The notes beneath the pieces are model-generated. The model was not told where the DNA came from and made no database searches. It worked only from the letters and a program-made list of their open reading frames with translations. From Maribellus sediminis (GTDB lineage: Bacteria; Bacteroidota; Bacteroidia; Bacteroidales; Prolixibacteraceae), in NCBI RefSeq assembly GCF_011799805.1, contig NZ_WXUB01000001.1, positions 248,001 through 312,000 of the forward strand: a stretch of DNA of 64,000 nucleotides, read 5' to 3'. The position numbers and the translations under genes were made by a program. This document shows, in pieces, positions 53,162-62,133 of the stretch; position 1 is the first letter of the stretch; every line of letters starts with the position of its first letter.

Positions 53162-53764
53162 TTAGCGTTTCATGATGCCGTAGCAAATGATCTTAAGGAT
53201 GGTGTCTACGCTTCGTTCCAGGTTTACATCGCCGTAATAGCCGGCAGTTAATGGCATTTCCAAACCTTTGATAGCGGTAGTAATACCAATGGCAGCCAGG
53301 TTAAAGTCGTAAATCTCGAATTCGTTTTTGCGTACGCCTTCAATTAAAATACGTTTGATCATTCGGATTTCGTCTTGCTCGTATTTCCGTTTTACTTCAT
53401 CGATAAAGCCAACCGCAGTAATGTCATTCTCGATGGCGTGGTAAAAATTGGCCAGGTTTCTGAATGTGGCGAGCTTGGTTAAAATATAATCGCGCAGTTT
53501 ATCAACCGGATCGGTATTACGGTTGATCACGATCTCGAGTTCATAAGCGAGAATTTCAACCTCTTTCATGATCACTGCCTGGAAAAGGTCTTCCTTACTA
53601 TTGAAATAGTAATACAATGAGCTTTTCCCCTTCCTTACGGCATTGGCGATGTCGTCGAGAGTGGTTTTTTTGAAGCCGTATTTACTAAAGATTTCGCGGG
53701 CGATTTTCAGGATGTTTTCGCGGTTTGCATCCTTTTTGTTGCCGTTTTTGCTTAAGTTCTGCAT
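53162..53764 (-). CDS. TetR/AcrR-family transcriptional repressor
   Basis: This 200-aa protein has an N-terminal TetR helix-turn-helix (about residues 14-61): REIFSKYGFKKTTLDDIANAV, then KSSLYYYFNSKEDLF. The C-terminal helical ligand-binding region is divergent, as usual in this family. Such regulators commonly control efflux pumps and are released from DNA by a pump substrate. It lies on the same strand about 1.1 kb upstream of the exporter operon, with one unrelated gene between. It is the only regulator near, so it is a good candidate for control of the exporter, but no operator is proven. Confidence 0.9.
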   Translation of the reverse strand: MQNLSKNGNKKDANRENILKIAREIFSKYGFKKTTLDDIANAVRKGKSSLYYYFNSKEDLFQAVIMKEVEILAYELEIVINRNTDPVDKLRDYILTKLATFRNLANFYHAIENDITAVGFIDEVKRKYEQDEIRMIKRILIEGVRKNEFEIYDFNLAAIGITTAIKGLEMPLTAGYYGDVNLERSVDTILKIICYGIMKR

Positions 53765-53789
53765 GTCAGATTTTAAACGAAAATATGAA

Positions 53790-53822
53790 CAAATATAATT
53801 ATTTATTTTACCCGTGAAACAA
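53790..53822 (-). promoter_or_regulatory. Candidate promoter of the TetR gene
   Basis: On the minus strand the -7 box TATATTTG (53790-53797) fits TAnnTTTG, and a TTG at 53820-53822 lies 22 bp upstream as a possible -33 element. The start codon is 26 bp downstream of the -7 box. Confidence 0.5.
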
Positions 53823-53920
53823 TCTTTAGAATTTTAAACTTTTAGGGACGATAAATGCTTCGTTTCACGGAAATGCCTGTATTTTCTTGATATTTAAAGA
53901 TTTATTATTCGAAAATCCGA

Positions 53921-56083
53921 TTATGCTTCATCTTTTGCCAGCCTGAAATCCAGTTGTTTCCGTTCGAGGTTGGTGCGCCAAACTTTTACCCGGATTGAAT
54001 CGCCTAATTGATAGGTTCGATGCGAATGCCGGCCAACCAGTGCGTAATTGCGTTCGTCGAAAACATAAAAGTCGTCATCCAGCTCGGCAATCGGTATCAT
54101 ACCTTCAATTTTATTTTCCAGTTCAACATAAACGCCCCAGTCAGTTACACCCGAAATTACCCCGGAGTAAATATTACCAATGTGGTCCTGCATAAATTCC
54201 ACCTGCTTGTATTTTATCGACGAGCGTTCGGCATTGGCAGCGCGGCTTTCCATGTCGGAAGAATGTTTGCACAGATCTTCGTATTTCTGTTCGTTTGCCG
54301 AGCGTTCGCCTGCCAGGTATTTCTCGAGCAAGCGGTGCACCATCATATCAGGATAGCGTCGGATGGGCGATGTAAAGTGCGTGTAATATTCAAAGGCAAG
54401 TCCGTAGTGCCCAATGTTTCGGGTTGAATATTCGGCTTTTGCCATTGAGCGGATCGCCAAAGTTTCAACCACGTTTTGTTCGCTTTTGCCTTTTACCTTA
54501 TTTAAAAGATTGTTTAACGAAGTGGCAATGGCTTTTGGTGTTGTTAGCTGAATACCATGTCCGAAGCGCTGAATAAAGGTGTTGAGTGAAACCAGTTTGT
54601 CGGGATCGGGCTTGTCGTGAATTCGGTACACAAAGGTTTTAGGCTTTTTATTACCGCTTACATTTCCCACAAATTCGGCTACCCGCTTATTGGCCAGCAG
54701 CATGAATTCCTCGATCAGTTTATTCGATTCTTTGGCTTCCTTAAAAAATACAGTGAGTGGTTTGCCTTTTTCGTCAATCTCAAACTTCATTTCAATACGG
54801 TCGAAAGCGATGGACCCAGAGCTGAAACGTTTCTCGCGCAATTGAACCGCAAGTTCATTCAGTTTCAGCATTTCGTCTTTAAAATCTCCTTCGCCGGTTT
54901 CAATGATTTCCTGGGCTTCTTCGTATGTAAAACGGCGGTCGGAAAAAATGACTGTTTTACCAAACCACTCTTTTTTGAGCTCAGCTTTGTCGTTCAATTC
55001 GAAAACAGCCGAAAAGCACAGTTTTTCTTCGTTCGGACGCAGGGAGCAAACGCCGTTCGACAGGCGTTCGGGAAGCATCGGTACAACCCGGTCGACCAGG
55101 TAAACCGAAGTTGCACGCTCGCAGGCTTCCGTTTCAATTATCGAATTCGTTTTTACATAATGCGTTACATCGGCAATGTGAACACCAACCTCCCAGTTAC
55201 CGTTATCCAGTTTTTTTAGCGACAATGCATCGTCAAAATCCTTGGCATCAACCGGGTCGATGGTAAAGGTTGTTGTACTGCGGAAATCGCGGCGATTTTT
55301 AATTTCTTCGGCTGAAATTTCCATCGGGATTTTTTCTGCCGCCTTATCCACATTTTCAGGGAATTTGTGAGGCAGGTCGTATTCAGCAAGAATGGCATGC
55401 ATTTCTGCATCGTTATCGCCGGTGTCGCCCAACACTTCTTTAATCACTCCAAAAGGGCTGCGTGCCTTCGAAGGCCAGTCGGTAATTTCGGCAATAGCTT
55501 TCTGCCCGTCTTTAGCACCATTCAAATGTTCTTTCGGAATAAAAATATCGAAACTTACTTTGCCTGCCGGGATCAAAAATGCAAAATTACGCGATACCTG
55601 AACAGTACCCACAAACACCGATTTTGCTCGCTCAAGAATCTCAATCACTTCACCTTCTACATCGTGTTTTTTACGGCGGGCAAACAACCGGATGTGCACT
55701 TTATCACCGTCCATGGCATGGTTCAGGTTGCGCGATGAAATGATTACGGGGCGCTCCAGTTCGTCGCTTACCACATAGGCAAAACCCTGAGCTTGCATTT
55801 CAACCACACCACTTGCGGTTCCTGTTTTGGCCTTCAGTTTATATTTTCCTCTCGATATCCTGTCGAGGTAATCATCATCGGCAAGTTCTTCCAAAACAAC
55901 GTTTACCAGTTTGCGTGTTTCAGGTTCTTTTAATCCAAGTGTTCCCGAAATCTGACGGTAATTCACTGATTTGCCAGGCTCTTCGTAGAGCATTGACAGG
56001 ATGGTGCTTTTAAGTTTCTTTTTATTGAACGTGGTGGTCTTCTTCTGTCTAAAGCCTTTATTTTTTTTCTTTTTCTTAGCCAT
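53921..56083 (-). CDS. rnr: Ribonuclease R
   Basis: This 720-aa protein has a very basic N-terminus (MAKKKKKNKGFRQKK), then a winged-helix domain (LKSTILSMLYEEP...), cold-shock/OB domains with MQAQGFAYVVSDELERPVIIS, the RNB nuclease domain (DFRSTTTFTIDPVDAKDFDDALSL, with the metal-binding Asp residues; TSPIRRYPDMMVHRLL near the end of the domain), and a C-terminal S1 domain (IYSGVISGVTDWGVYVELENKIEGM). It digests structured RNA 3' to 5' and takes part in RNA turnover and quality control. The gene is alone on its strand between the TetR gene and the lipoprotein. Confidence 0.96.
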   Translation of the reverse strand: MAKKKKKNKGFRQKKTTTFNKKKLKSTILSMLYEEPGKSVNYRQISGTLGLKEPETRKLVNVVLEELADDDYLDRISRGKYKLKAKTGTASGVVEMQAQGFAYVVSDELERPVIISSRNLNHAMDGDKVHIRLFARRKKHDVEGEVIEILERAKSVFVGTVQVSRNFAFLIPAGKVSFDIFIPKEHLNGAKDGQKAIAEITDWPSKARSPFGVIKEVLGDTGDNDAEMHAILAEYDLPHKFPENVDKAAEKIPMEISAEEIKNRRDFRSTTTFTIDPVDAKDFDDALSLKKLDNGNWEVGVHIADVTHYVKTNSIIETEACERATSVYLVDRVVPMLPERLSNGVCSLRPNEEKLCFSAVFELNDKAELKKEWFGKTVIFSDRRFTYEEAQEIIETGEGDFKDEMLKLNELAVQLREKRFSSGSIAFDRIEMKFEIDEKGKPLTVFFKEAKESNKLIEEFMLLANKRVAEFVGNVSGNKKPKTFVYRIHDKPDPDKLVSLNTFIQRFGHGIQLTTPKAIATSLNNLLNKVKGKSEQNVVETLAIRSMAKAEYSTRNIGHYGLAFEYYTHFTSPIRRYPDMMVHRLLEKYLAGERSANEQKYEDLCKHSSDMESRAANAERSSIKYKQVEFMQDHIGNIYSGVISGVTDWGVYVELENKIEGMIPIAELDDDFYVFDERNYALVGRHSHRTYQLGDSIRVKVWRTNLERKQLDFRLAKDEA

Positions 56084-56255
56084 TTGCCTTAAAATATATC
56101 AAACCAAGTTAATATAATTCCGAAACAAGGAACCTGATATTTCCAATTACTTTCAAAAAAAAATAAGCCCGGTTAAAGGTTAATCAACCTTTGTTGTGTT
56201 TAGCAGTACTAACTTAATTTAACAAAGCACAAGGCAAAGAGTTAACAGGAATTTG

Positions 56256-56263
56256 TATGTTTG
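56256..56263 (+). promoter_or_regulatory. Candidate -7 box upstream of the Ig-like lipoprotein gene
   Basis: TATGTTTG matches TAnnTTTG. No -33 element is obvious. It would leave a leader of about 130 nt before the ATG at 56403, longer than elsewhere in the window. Confidence 0.35.
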
Positions 56264-56402
56264 TAGACCAATTTTAGAGCATGAAACGAGCATGAATTTA
56301 ACTAGTCGAATTCGCCTAAGTACTTTTTAAGTTAAAACTGGTAGGAGGATGATTCAAGTGCGAGTTACATATGATACCTTTAAAATTAACTATTTTAATC
56401 AT

Positions 56403-58343
56403 ATGAAGTTTAAAGGCAAAATACCTTTTGCAATTGTAGCAGCATTAACCTGGGTGGTCATTATTTCGTCGTGTGCCAATATTGGCATGCCAACAGGCGG
56501 ACCCAGAGACACTATTCCTCCCGTTTTATTAAGCACAGAACCCGATTACCAGGCCCTGAATTACGATAAAAGTGATGTGCGGTTTACATTCAACGAATAT
56601 ATCGCAATTGATGAAATATCGGAGACACTTGTGATTTCGCCACCTTTGAAAAAACGGCCAACTATCCGGACAAAATCCAAAACGCTGATCATTCAGTTTA
56701 ACGAAGATTTGAAAGACAGCACTACCTACTCGCTCGATTTTAAGAATTCGCTGGTGGATAACAACGAAAAGAATCCGATTGAAAATTTGCGTTTTTCTTT
56801 TAGTACCGGTCCTGAACTGGATACACTGCGTCTAGCAGGTCAGGTTGTAAACGCTTTCAATATGGAGCCTATCGAAAAAGGTTTGGTGCTGTTGCAGCGC
56901 AACCTGCACGATTCGGCGGTGTTTAAAGTAATACCCGACTATATTGCCCGGACCGATGAGCATGGCATGTTTTTAATGGATAATATCGCGGCCGGAGAAT
57001 ATCATGTTTTTGCGCTGAACGATATGAACAACGACATGATGTACAACGAAGGAGCAGAAGAAATTGCTTTTGTTAACGATGTGATTGTACCACGCGCCGA
57101 GTTTCACGAAAGTGGCGACACGCTTGTTAGCGGCCTCGATTCGATGCTGATTTTAGGGCACATCCACTTTTACCCTGAGCCGGTTTATCTAAGGTATTTC
57201 ATGGAAGACATTTTTGAACAGTACCTGGAAACTGCCGAGCGTGAAGCCCGAAACAAATGTGTTTTTATTTTTAATGAATCGGTGAAGGACACTTTCAATG
57301 TGCGTTTGATCGATAATGATGCAAAGGACTGGAACATATTGGAGTACAACCAGAATTTGGATTCGATTGTGATGTGGATTGCCGATACAACACTAATGAA
57401 ACAGGATTCGCTTTTTATGGAACTATCGTATATTCAACTTGATTCGATGAGCCAACCTTTTGTATACAAGGACACCATGCTGATGCAATTTTCGGCGCCA
57501 AAACTTGACGACAAACGAAAAAAGCGACGTGAAGAACAGAGCGAAGAGGGCCCAAAACTCATTGAGCAGTTCAATTGGCAAGCCAACATAAAAGGAACGA
57601 TGGAGCTGAATGCTTCCATTCAAATTACATCACCAGAGCCGGTGGCCAGTATCGACAGCACCATGTTTTCGCTTTACCTGGCTGAAGATACGCTCAAAAC
57701 TCCTTTGAATATTAAATTTCGCAAAGCTGAAAAAGCACATCGCAGCTACATCATTTCATACGACTGGGAGCCGCAAACTAAATATGCGCTGAGTATCGAT
57801 TCGGCGGCCTGTTTTAATATTTATGGCATTTCGAGCAAGGCTTTCACAAAGAATTTTGAAACCCGCGAAGAAGATTATTACGGTTCAATCACTTTTGAGT
57901 TTTCAAATGTTACCGGGCCGATGATCGTTCAATTGCTTAAAAATAACGACGACGAAACGGTTATCCGCCAGCAAAGTTTTGATAAGGACGGGAAAATTGA
58001 TTTTCTCCTGCTACCTCCCGAAAAGTACAAAGTGAAAATTATTTACGACGACAATAACAACGGGAAGTGGGATACGGGAAGTTATCAGGATAAATACCAG
58101 CCCGAGCTTGTTTCATACATTCCCGAAGTGATTAAGCTGCGCTCGAACTGGAGTGAAACCCACGCGTGGGATGTAACGCCGGATGTTTCTTTCCAAAAAA
58201 ATATCATCGATAAAGAACTGGAAGAAAAGAAACGCAAGGACGCACTGGAAAAAGCCCGCAAAGAAAAAGAGCAGGAGCAAAAGAACAGCATGTTTAAACC
58301 GGGTTCTTCTTCCGGCCTGACCGGTGGTGGAGGCATCAGATAA
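56403..58343 (+). CDS. Lipoprotein with Big_5/Ig-like domains
   Basis: The ATG at 56403 places the lipoprotein signal at the N-terminus (MKFKGKIPFAIVAALTWVVIISSC, 646 aa in all); an upstream in-frame ATG would bury it. After the lipid Cys comes ANIGMPTGGPRDTIPPVLLSTEP, the usual start of the Bacteroidota lipoprotein group with a Big_5 (SbsA Ig-like) domain: FTFNEYIAIDE and SKTLIIQFNEDLKDSTTYSLDF. A carboxypeptidase-regulatory-like middle (GLVLLQRNLHD, AAGEYHVFALNDMNNDMMYN) and a final PPEKYKVKIIYDDNNNGKWDTG segment follow. The C-terminus is a charged, KEQEQK-type helix. Surface location is likely. Members are conserved in the phylum, but their job is unknown. Confidence 0.82.
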   Translation: MKFKGKIPFAIVAALTWVVIISSCANIGMPTGGPRDTIPPVLLSTEPDYQALNYDKSDVRFTFNEYIAIDEISETLVISPPLKKRPTIRTKSKTLIIQFNEDLKDSTTYSLDFKNSLVDNNEKNPIENLRFSFSTGPELDTLRLAGQVVNAFNMEPIEKGLVLLQRNLHDSAVFKVIPDYIARTDEHGMFLMDNIAAGEYHVFALNDMNNDMMYNEGAEEIAFVNDVIVPRAEFHESGDTLVSGLDSMLILGHIHFYPEPVYLRYFMEDIFEQYLETAEREARNKCVFIFNESVKDTFNVRLIDNDAKDWNILEYNQNLDSIVMWIADTTLMKQDSLFMELSYIQLDSMSQPFVYKDTMLMQFSAPKLDDKRKKRREEQSEEGPKLIEQFNWQANIKGTMELNASIQITSPEPVASIDSTMFSLYLAEDTLKTPLNIKFRKAEKAHRSYIISYDWEPQTKYALSIDSAACFNIYGISSKAFTKNFETREEDYYGSITFEFSNVTGPMIVQLLKNNDDETVIRQQSFDKDGKIDFLLLPPEKYKVKIIYDDNNNGKWDTGSYQDKYQPELVSYIPEVIKLRSNWSETHAWDVTPDVSFQKNIIDKELEEKKRKDALEKARKEKEQEQKNSMFKPGSSSGLTGGGGIR

Positions 58344-58408
58344 TCTGAACGCTCAGGTATTTATTTCCGTTAAATTTCGTAAGTTTAATCAACTTTAAAA
58401 CAAAAAAG

Positions 58409-58705
58409 ATGGCAAGCATCAGAAACCTAAAGAAAGACATCGATCTGATAATGTCGCTTACCTTAAGCGATTGTTTTTATGTACTGGAATACAATTCAAA
58501 AGTAGATCAGGAAGCGGTGTATAAAATAGCCGGAGAAGTAGTTACAGCTCACCGTGAATTACGATTGAGAGCCATCCATCCTGATGGGAAAGACAATCCG
58601 AAACTGGTAAAAGAATACTATAAAAGTCTGGTAACAGATATGCTGAAGGCTGCCGATGCCGCACTCGAAAAGCTTTCGCAGGAAGTAAAGAAAGCAGCTA
58701 AGTAG
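58409..58705 (+). CDS. Small conserved alpha-helical protein
   Basis: This 98-aa protein has no signal peptide or membrane helix and is predicted all-helical: MASIRNLKKDIDLIMSLTLSDCFYVLEYN, then EAVYKIAGEVVTAHRELRLR, and YYKSLVTDMLKAADAALEKLSQEVKKAAK. I recognise it as a type of short protein often found in Bacteroidota, but I know no function. It follows the lipoprotein gene by 65 bp on the same strand and may be cotranscribed. Clear codon usage and a conserved look argue against a chance ORF. Confidence 0.65.
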   Translation: MASIRNLKKDIDLIMSLTLSDCFYVLEYNSKVDQEAVYKIAGEVVTAHRELRLRAIHPDGKDNPKLVKEYYKSLVTDMLKAADAALEKLSQEVKKAAK

Positions 58706-58715
58706 TATGAGTATT

Positions 58716-58791
58716 GATTGAATTAGATTGATTGCAGATTGGTAGAATCATCAACAATCTACTTCAATCTTTTATCCATCTCCAACAATCC
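58716..58791. repeat. Long imperfect palindrome of GATTG/CAATC units
   Basis: GATTG-type motifs begin at spacings of 10, 4 and 7 bp in the left arm. The right arm shows ATC-type motifs at the mirrored spacings (10, 4, 7, 10 read from its 3' end). Folded, the two arms match at most positions over about 33 bp. It fills the gap between convergent genes and could act as a terminator for both, though no T-run is present. Confidence 0.6.
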
Positions 58792-58798
58792 TTACTTC

Positions 58799-59182
58799 TT
58801 ATTTCAGGTTGAATATTTTATGTGCCACAACCTCACCTTTGTAGTAGGTTGTAATTTCCCACTTGCCTAGTTTGTCTTCAAGTGGTTCCCAAATACAGTC
58901 GCCCAGGTAAAATTTATAATCGTTTGTGCGAATAAATTGTTCGCCCGTAAATGGTGGCCGGATGTTTCCTTCTTCATCCGTAAACGGCGGGTGATCAATT
59001 CTGAATTCCAGTGTTTCGCCCTTTCCGTTTTTAATGTGTAATACATAACCAAATTCAGTTCCGATACTGGCCTTAATATCGGTGCTGAAATCCAGAATCT
59101 TTGGAATTTCAGAGCTGTTGCGATCCCAACCGGAGTATTCGCCATAGCTGTACATTTTAAAGACAGGCCTGCGTTTTCCCAT
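58799..59182 (-). CDS. DUF3859-like protein
   Basis: The start at 59182 (MGKRRPVFKMYSYGEYSGW) gives 127 aa; the frame could open at 59200, but that lies upstream of the transcription start implied by the -7 box. It is a beta-rich, soluble protein. Segments such as YGEYSGWDRNSSEIPKILDF, FGYVLHIKNGKGETLEFRIDHPPF and WEPLEDKLGKWEITTYYKGEVVAHKIFNL match the DUF3859 family as I remember it. No signal peptide. Its function is not known. It is divergent from the His-rich exported protein and shares its control region. Confidence 0.75.
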   Translation of the reverse strand: MGKRRPVFKMYSYGEYSGWDRNSSEIPKILDFSTDIKASIGTEFGYVLHIKNGKGETLEFRIDHPPFTDEEGNIRPPFTGEQFIRTNDYKFYLGDCIWEPLEDKLGKWEITTYYKGEVVAHKIFNLK

Positions 59183-59197
59183 CGTTAATTTTTTCTG

Positions 59198-59205
59198 CAA
59201 AAATA
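59198..59205 (-). promoter_or_regulatory. -7 box of the DUF3859 gene
   Basis: On the minus strand TATTTTTG is a perfect TAnnTTTG match, 16 bp before the ATG at 59182. It faces away from the box at 59239. Confidence 0.6.
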
Positions 59206-59207
59206 GA

Positions 59208-59225
59208 TAATCTCTATTTAGATTA
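59208..59225. promoter_or_regulatory. Candidate operator TAATCT-N6-AGATTA
   Basis: This perfect 6-bp inverted repeat with a 6-bp spacer lies between two divergent -7 boxes, overlapping or adjoining the expected -33 region of both. The layout fits a regulator, for example a metal-responsive repressor, that controls both genes at once. The regulator is not encoded in the window. Confidence 0.5.
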
Positions 59226-59238
59226 AATAAAATCTATA

Positions 59239-59246
59239 TATTTTTG
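59239..59246 (+). promoter_or_regulatory. -7 box of the His-rich protein/TonB receptor unit
   Basis: TATTTTTG is a perfect TAnnTTTG match, identical to the divergent box. The GTG start is 22 bp downstream. The inverted repeat at 59208-59225 ends 13 bp upstream. Confidence 0.6.
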
Positions 59247-59267
59247 CGCATCTAATTTCAAGGGGAA

Positions 59268-59639
59268 GTGGTATACATTCGAAAACATAGTGCATTATTA
59301 GCGGTAACTGTTCTGCTGGCCTATTTTTTCATTGCCCAGACTTCGATCCAAAATAAGCATACCCACTTTTATCCCAATGGAGTTATAATTACCCACTCAC
59401 ATCCCGTAAATCATAACAACAACGAGCCCATACAGAATCACGGGCATACAAAAACCGAGATTTGTTTTTTCAACAATGTACATTTCGATTTTTACAACAT
59501 TGCTGAACCCCCGAGTTGTTATGCAATTTTAAATGAACGTCCTGTCGTATTTTATATTCCAAAAAGCCAGGTCGTAAATTCTAAATTTTTCCAAAAATCC
59601 GATCCCCGCGGACCACCTTCGGTTGATGTAATAGCTTAA
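59268..59639 (+). CDS. Small exported His-rich protein
   Basis: This 123-aa protein starts at GTG 59268, the only in-frame start (the protein has no internal Met), with a purine-rich AAGGGGA just upstream. One N-terminal hydrophobic helix (residues 9-24) could be a signal or an anchor. The mature part is rich in histidine: NKHTHFYPNGVIITHSHPVNHNNNEPIQNHGHTKTE holds eight His in about 35 residues, fit for binding zinc, copper or nickel. The C-terminus is not repetitive. I know no named family. It stands just before a TonB receptor gene (49 bp), so a role in metal capture or sensing for that uptake system is likely. Confidence 0.7.
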   Translation: MVYIRKHSALLAVTVLLAYFFIAQTSIQNKHTHFYPNGVIITHSHPVNHNNNEPIQNHGHTKTEICFFNNVHFDFYNIAEPPSCYAILNERPVVFYIPKSQVVNSKFFQKSDPRGPPSVDVIA

Positions 59640-59688
59640 TTAAGACCAAAGATTAATACATCATTTTTAACCGAATACTTTTTACATT

Positions 59689-62061
59689 ATGATAAAATCA
59701 GTGACCGCACTTTTGGTGCTGTTATTCTCTTTTCAGTTGGTGGGAGCAACTGGGGATGATGATGACAAAAAACCAAAAACAGACGCCATGCTTTTTGGCG
59801 ACGTAAAATCGGGCGGAGAACATATTCCTTTTGCTTCAATACGAATAAAAGGAACAACAATTGGAGCAGCGGCCGATGCAACCGGCCATTTTAAAATGAC
59901 CAACCTTCCTGTGGGAGATCAAACTGTAGTTGTTTCAGCCATTGGATATATTCCTTTAGAAAGGAAAGTCACGCTGGAATCGAAGAAAAGTGTAACGATA
60001 CTTTTTGAGTTGGATGCTGATATGATCGGCATCGAACAGGTTGTTGTTTCAGCCGACCGGAATGCTAAAAGCCGGAAAGAAACTCCGTCGATCGTAAACA
60101 GTTTGAATGCCGAGTTATTCGAACGCACACAAAGTGTTACACTTAGCGAAGGACTGGTGTTTTCGCCCGGACTACGTCTGGAGAATAATTGCCAGAACTG
60201 TGGTTTTTCGCAGGTACGAATGAACGGTCTGGAAGGGCCTTATTCGCAGATCCTGATCAATTCGCGGCCGGTGTTCAGCGGACTGGCCGGTGTGTACGGA
60301 CTTGAGCTGATTCCGGCTAACATGATTGAACGTGTTGAGGTGGTTCGCGGAGGTGGATCGTCGATGTACGGTAGTAACGCCATTGCCGGAACTGTAAACC
60401 TGATCACAAAAGACCCGATAGCCAATACCTTTGAGGCAGCTGTTACCGATGCTGTTTTTGGAGTGAATAACGATATGGATGCGGCCAACGATCTCAGCTT
60501 AAATATGAATGGTTCGTTTGTAAGCGACGATTATCAGACCGGGTTCAGTATTTTCGGATTTCATCGCGACCGCGATTACCTCGATGCCAATGGTGACGGT
60601 TATTCCGAAATGTCAACCATAAAGAATACTACTGTTGGAGGACGTTTGTTCCAGCGTGTTGGAGACCGAGGCAAATTTACCCTCGATTATTTTCATATTG
60701 ATGAATCGCGACGAGGTGGAAACAAATTCGACTTGCCCGAGCACGAGGCTGATATTGCCGAAAGTATTGATCATGCCATTAATTCAGGTTCGCTATACTT
60801 TGATGTGCTGATGCGTGAAGACGATAAATTCTCAGCTTTCCTGTCGATGCAGGCTGTCGACCGCGGAACATATTATGGTGCAAATAAAGATCTTTCGGCT
60901 TACGGACAAACCAACGACCTGACGTATTCTGCCGGAGTACAGTATACACGGTCGATCAATTACCTGCTTTTTTCACCTGCAACAATAACCTCGGGTATCG
61001 AATCGAACGGCAGCGACCTCACGGATAAAAAATTAGGATACTGGGATCCTGATGAAGATGTGCATTACGGAAATACGCTGGTGGCCGATCAGACCGCCAG
61101 AACCCAGGCTGCATTCCTGCAATCGGAATGGAAAGGAGAAAAAATTGTGTTCAGCGCCGGACTTCGATACGATCATTATAATATCAGCGGACATGGTGAA
61201 GAGAACGATGATGTAACAGGCGATGTATTAAGCCCGAGAGTGAATTTTCTGTATGATATTTCGGAGCATGTTCAGGCAAGGGCGGGTTATGCACGAGGAT
61301 TTCGCGCCCCACAAATTTTCGACGAAGATCTGCATATCGAAACTTCAGGCTCGCGAAAAGTAATTCACAATAACGATCCAAATCTGAAGCAGGAGTCATC
61401 AAACAGCTTTACGGCTTCCATCGATTTATCGGATCATTCGGGGCAGTGGCAATACCAGTTTTTAGCCGAAGGTTTTTACACCCAGCTGATCAATCCTTTT
61501 GCCAGCGAATATGGAGATGTTGATGAAAACGGCACAGTGGTTTATACCCGTGTAAATGCTGAAGACGGTGCAAGCGTAGCAGGTGTTAACCTGGAACTGA
61601 ATGTTTCGCCGTCGAATAAACTTCAGTTACAATCGGGATTTACGGTGCAGTCGAGCAAATTTGAAAAGCCACAGGAATTCAATGAAAAGCGTTTTTTCAG
61701 AACGCCGAATTACTATGGTTATCTAAGTATGAATTACAATCCGATTCCGGTTTTTAACATTGCGCTAACCGGGAACTATACCGGATCGATGTTAATCCCG
61801 TATTTCGGAAATACGATAGCCGATCCTGAAGCCGGCGAATTGCGCGAAAGCGATCCTTTCTTCGATCTGGGATTGAAACTGAGTTATGATTTCAGGGTAA
61901 CGGATTATATCCAACTTCAATTAAACGGAGGGGTTAAAAATATCTTCAACAGCTATCAGAATGATTTCGATAGCGGTATTGATCGCGATCCGGGTTATAT
62001 CTACGGGCCACTTAATCCGCGAACCATTTATTTCGGATTAAGTATCAGAACACTTCGATAG
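59689..62061 (+). CDS. TonB-dependent receptor with CxxC plug motif
   Basis: This 790-aa protein has a signal peptide (MIKSVTALLVLLFSFQLVGA), a CarboxypepD_reg-like domain (LFGDVKSGGEHIPFASIRIKG; about residues 34-115), a plug domain (GIEQVVVSADRNAKSRKETP; MNGLEGPYSQILINSRP; IERVEVVRGGGSSMYGSNAIAG) and a 22-stranded barrel, ending in the aromatic-rich IYFGLSIRTLR. In the plug, LENNCQNCGFSQVRM gives two Cys four residues apart, possibly a disulfide or metal site. The pattern suggests uptake of metal complexes or a cofactor. It is cotranscribed with the His-rich gene. Confidence 0.92.
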   Translation: MIKSVTALLVLLFSFQLVGATGDDDDKKPKTDAMLFGDVKSGGEHIPFASIRIKGTTIGAAADATGHFKMTNLPVGDQTVVVSAIGYIPLERKVTLESKKSVTILFELDADMIGIEQVVVSADRNAKSRKETPSIVNSLNAELFERTQSVTLSEGLVFSPGLRLENNCQNCGFSQVRMNGLEGPYSQILINSRPVFSGLAGVYGLELIPANMIERVEVVRGGGSSMYGSNAIAGTVNLITKDPIANTFEAAVTDAVFGVNNDMDAANDLSLNMNGSFVSDDYQTGFSIFGFHRDRDYLDANGDGYSEMSTIKNTTVGGRLFQRVGDRGKFTLDYFHIDESRRGGNKFDLPEHEADIAESIDHAINSGSLYFDVLMREDDKFSAFLSMQAVDRGTYYGANKDLSAYGQTNDLTYSAGVQYTRSINYLLFSPATITSGIESNGSDLTDKKLGYWDPDEDVHYGNTLVADQTARTQAAFLQSEWKGEKIVFSAGLRYDHYNISGHGEENDDVTGDVLSPRVNFLYDISEHVQARAGYARGFRAPQIFDEDLHIETSGSRKVIHNNDPNLKQESSNSFTASIDLSDHSGQWQYQFLAEGFYTQLINPFASEYGDVDENGTVVYTRVNAEDGASVAGVNLELNVSPSNKLQLQSGFTVQSSKFEKPQEFNEKRFFRTPNYYGYLSMNYNPIPVFNIALTGNYTGSMLIPYFGNTIADPEAGELRESDPFFDLGLKLSYDFRVTDYIQLQLNGGVKNIFNSYQNDFDSGIDRDPGYIYGPLNPRTIYFGLSIRTLR

Positions 62062-62092
62062 AACTTAATTGATTAAAAACGATTGGTGATAG

Positions 62093-62124
62093 AGCCGTTC
62101 AGCAAATGTTGAACGGCTTATTTG
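62093..62124. terminator. Terminator between the two convergent TonB receptor genes
   Basis: AGCCGTTCA and TGAACGGCT form a perfect 9-bp stem with an 8-nt loop, followed by TATTTGTTTT on the plus strand. It probably ends the first receptor gene and may also serve the second. Confidence 0.8.
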
Positions 62125-62133
62125 TTTTCTGGT

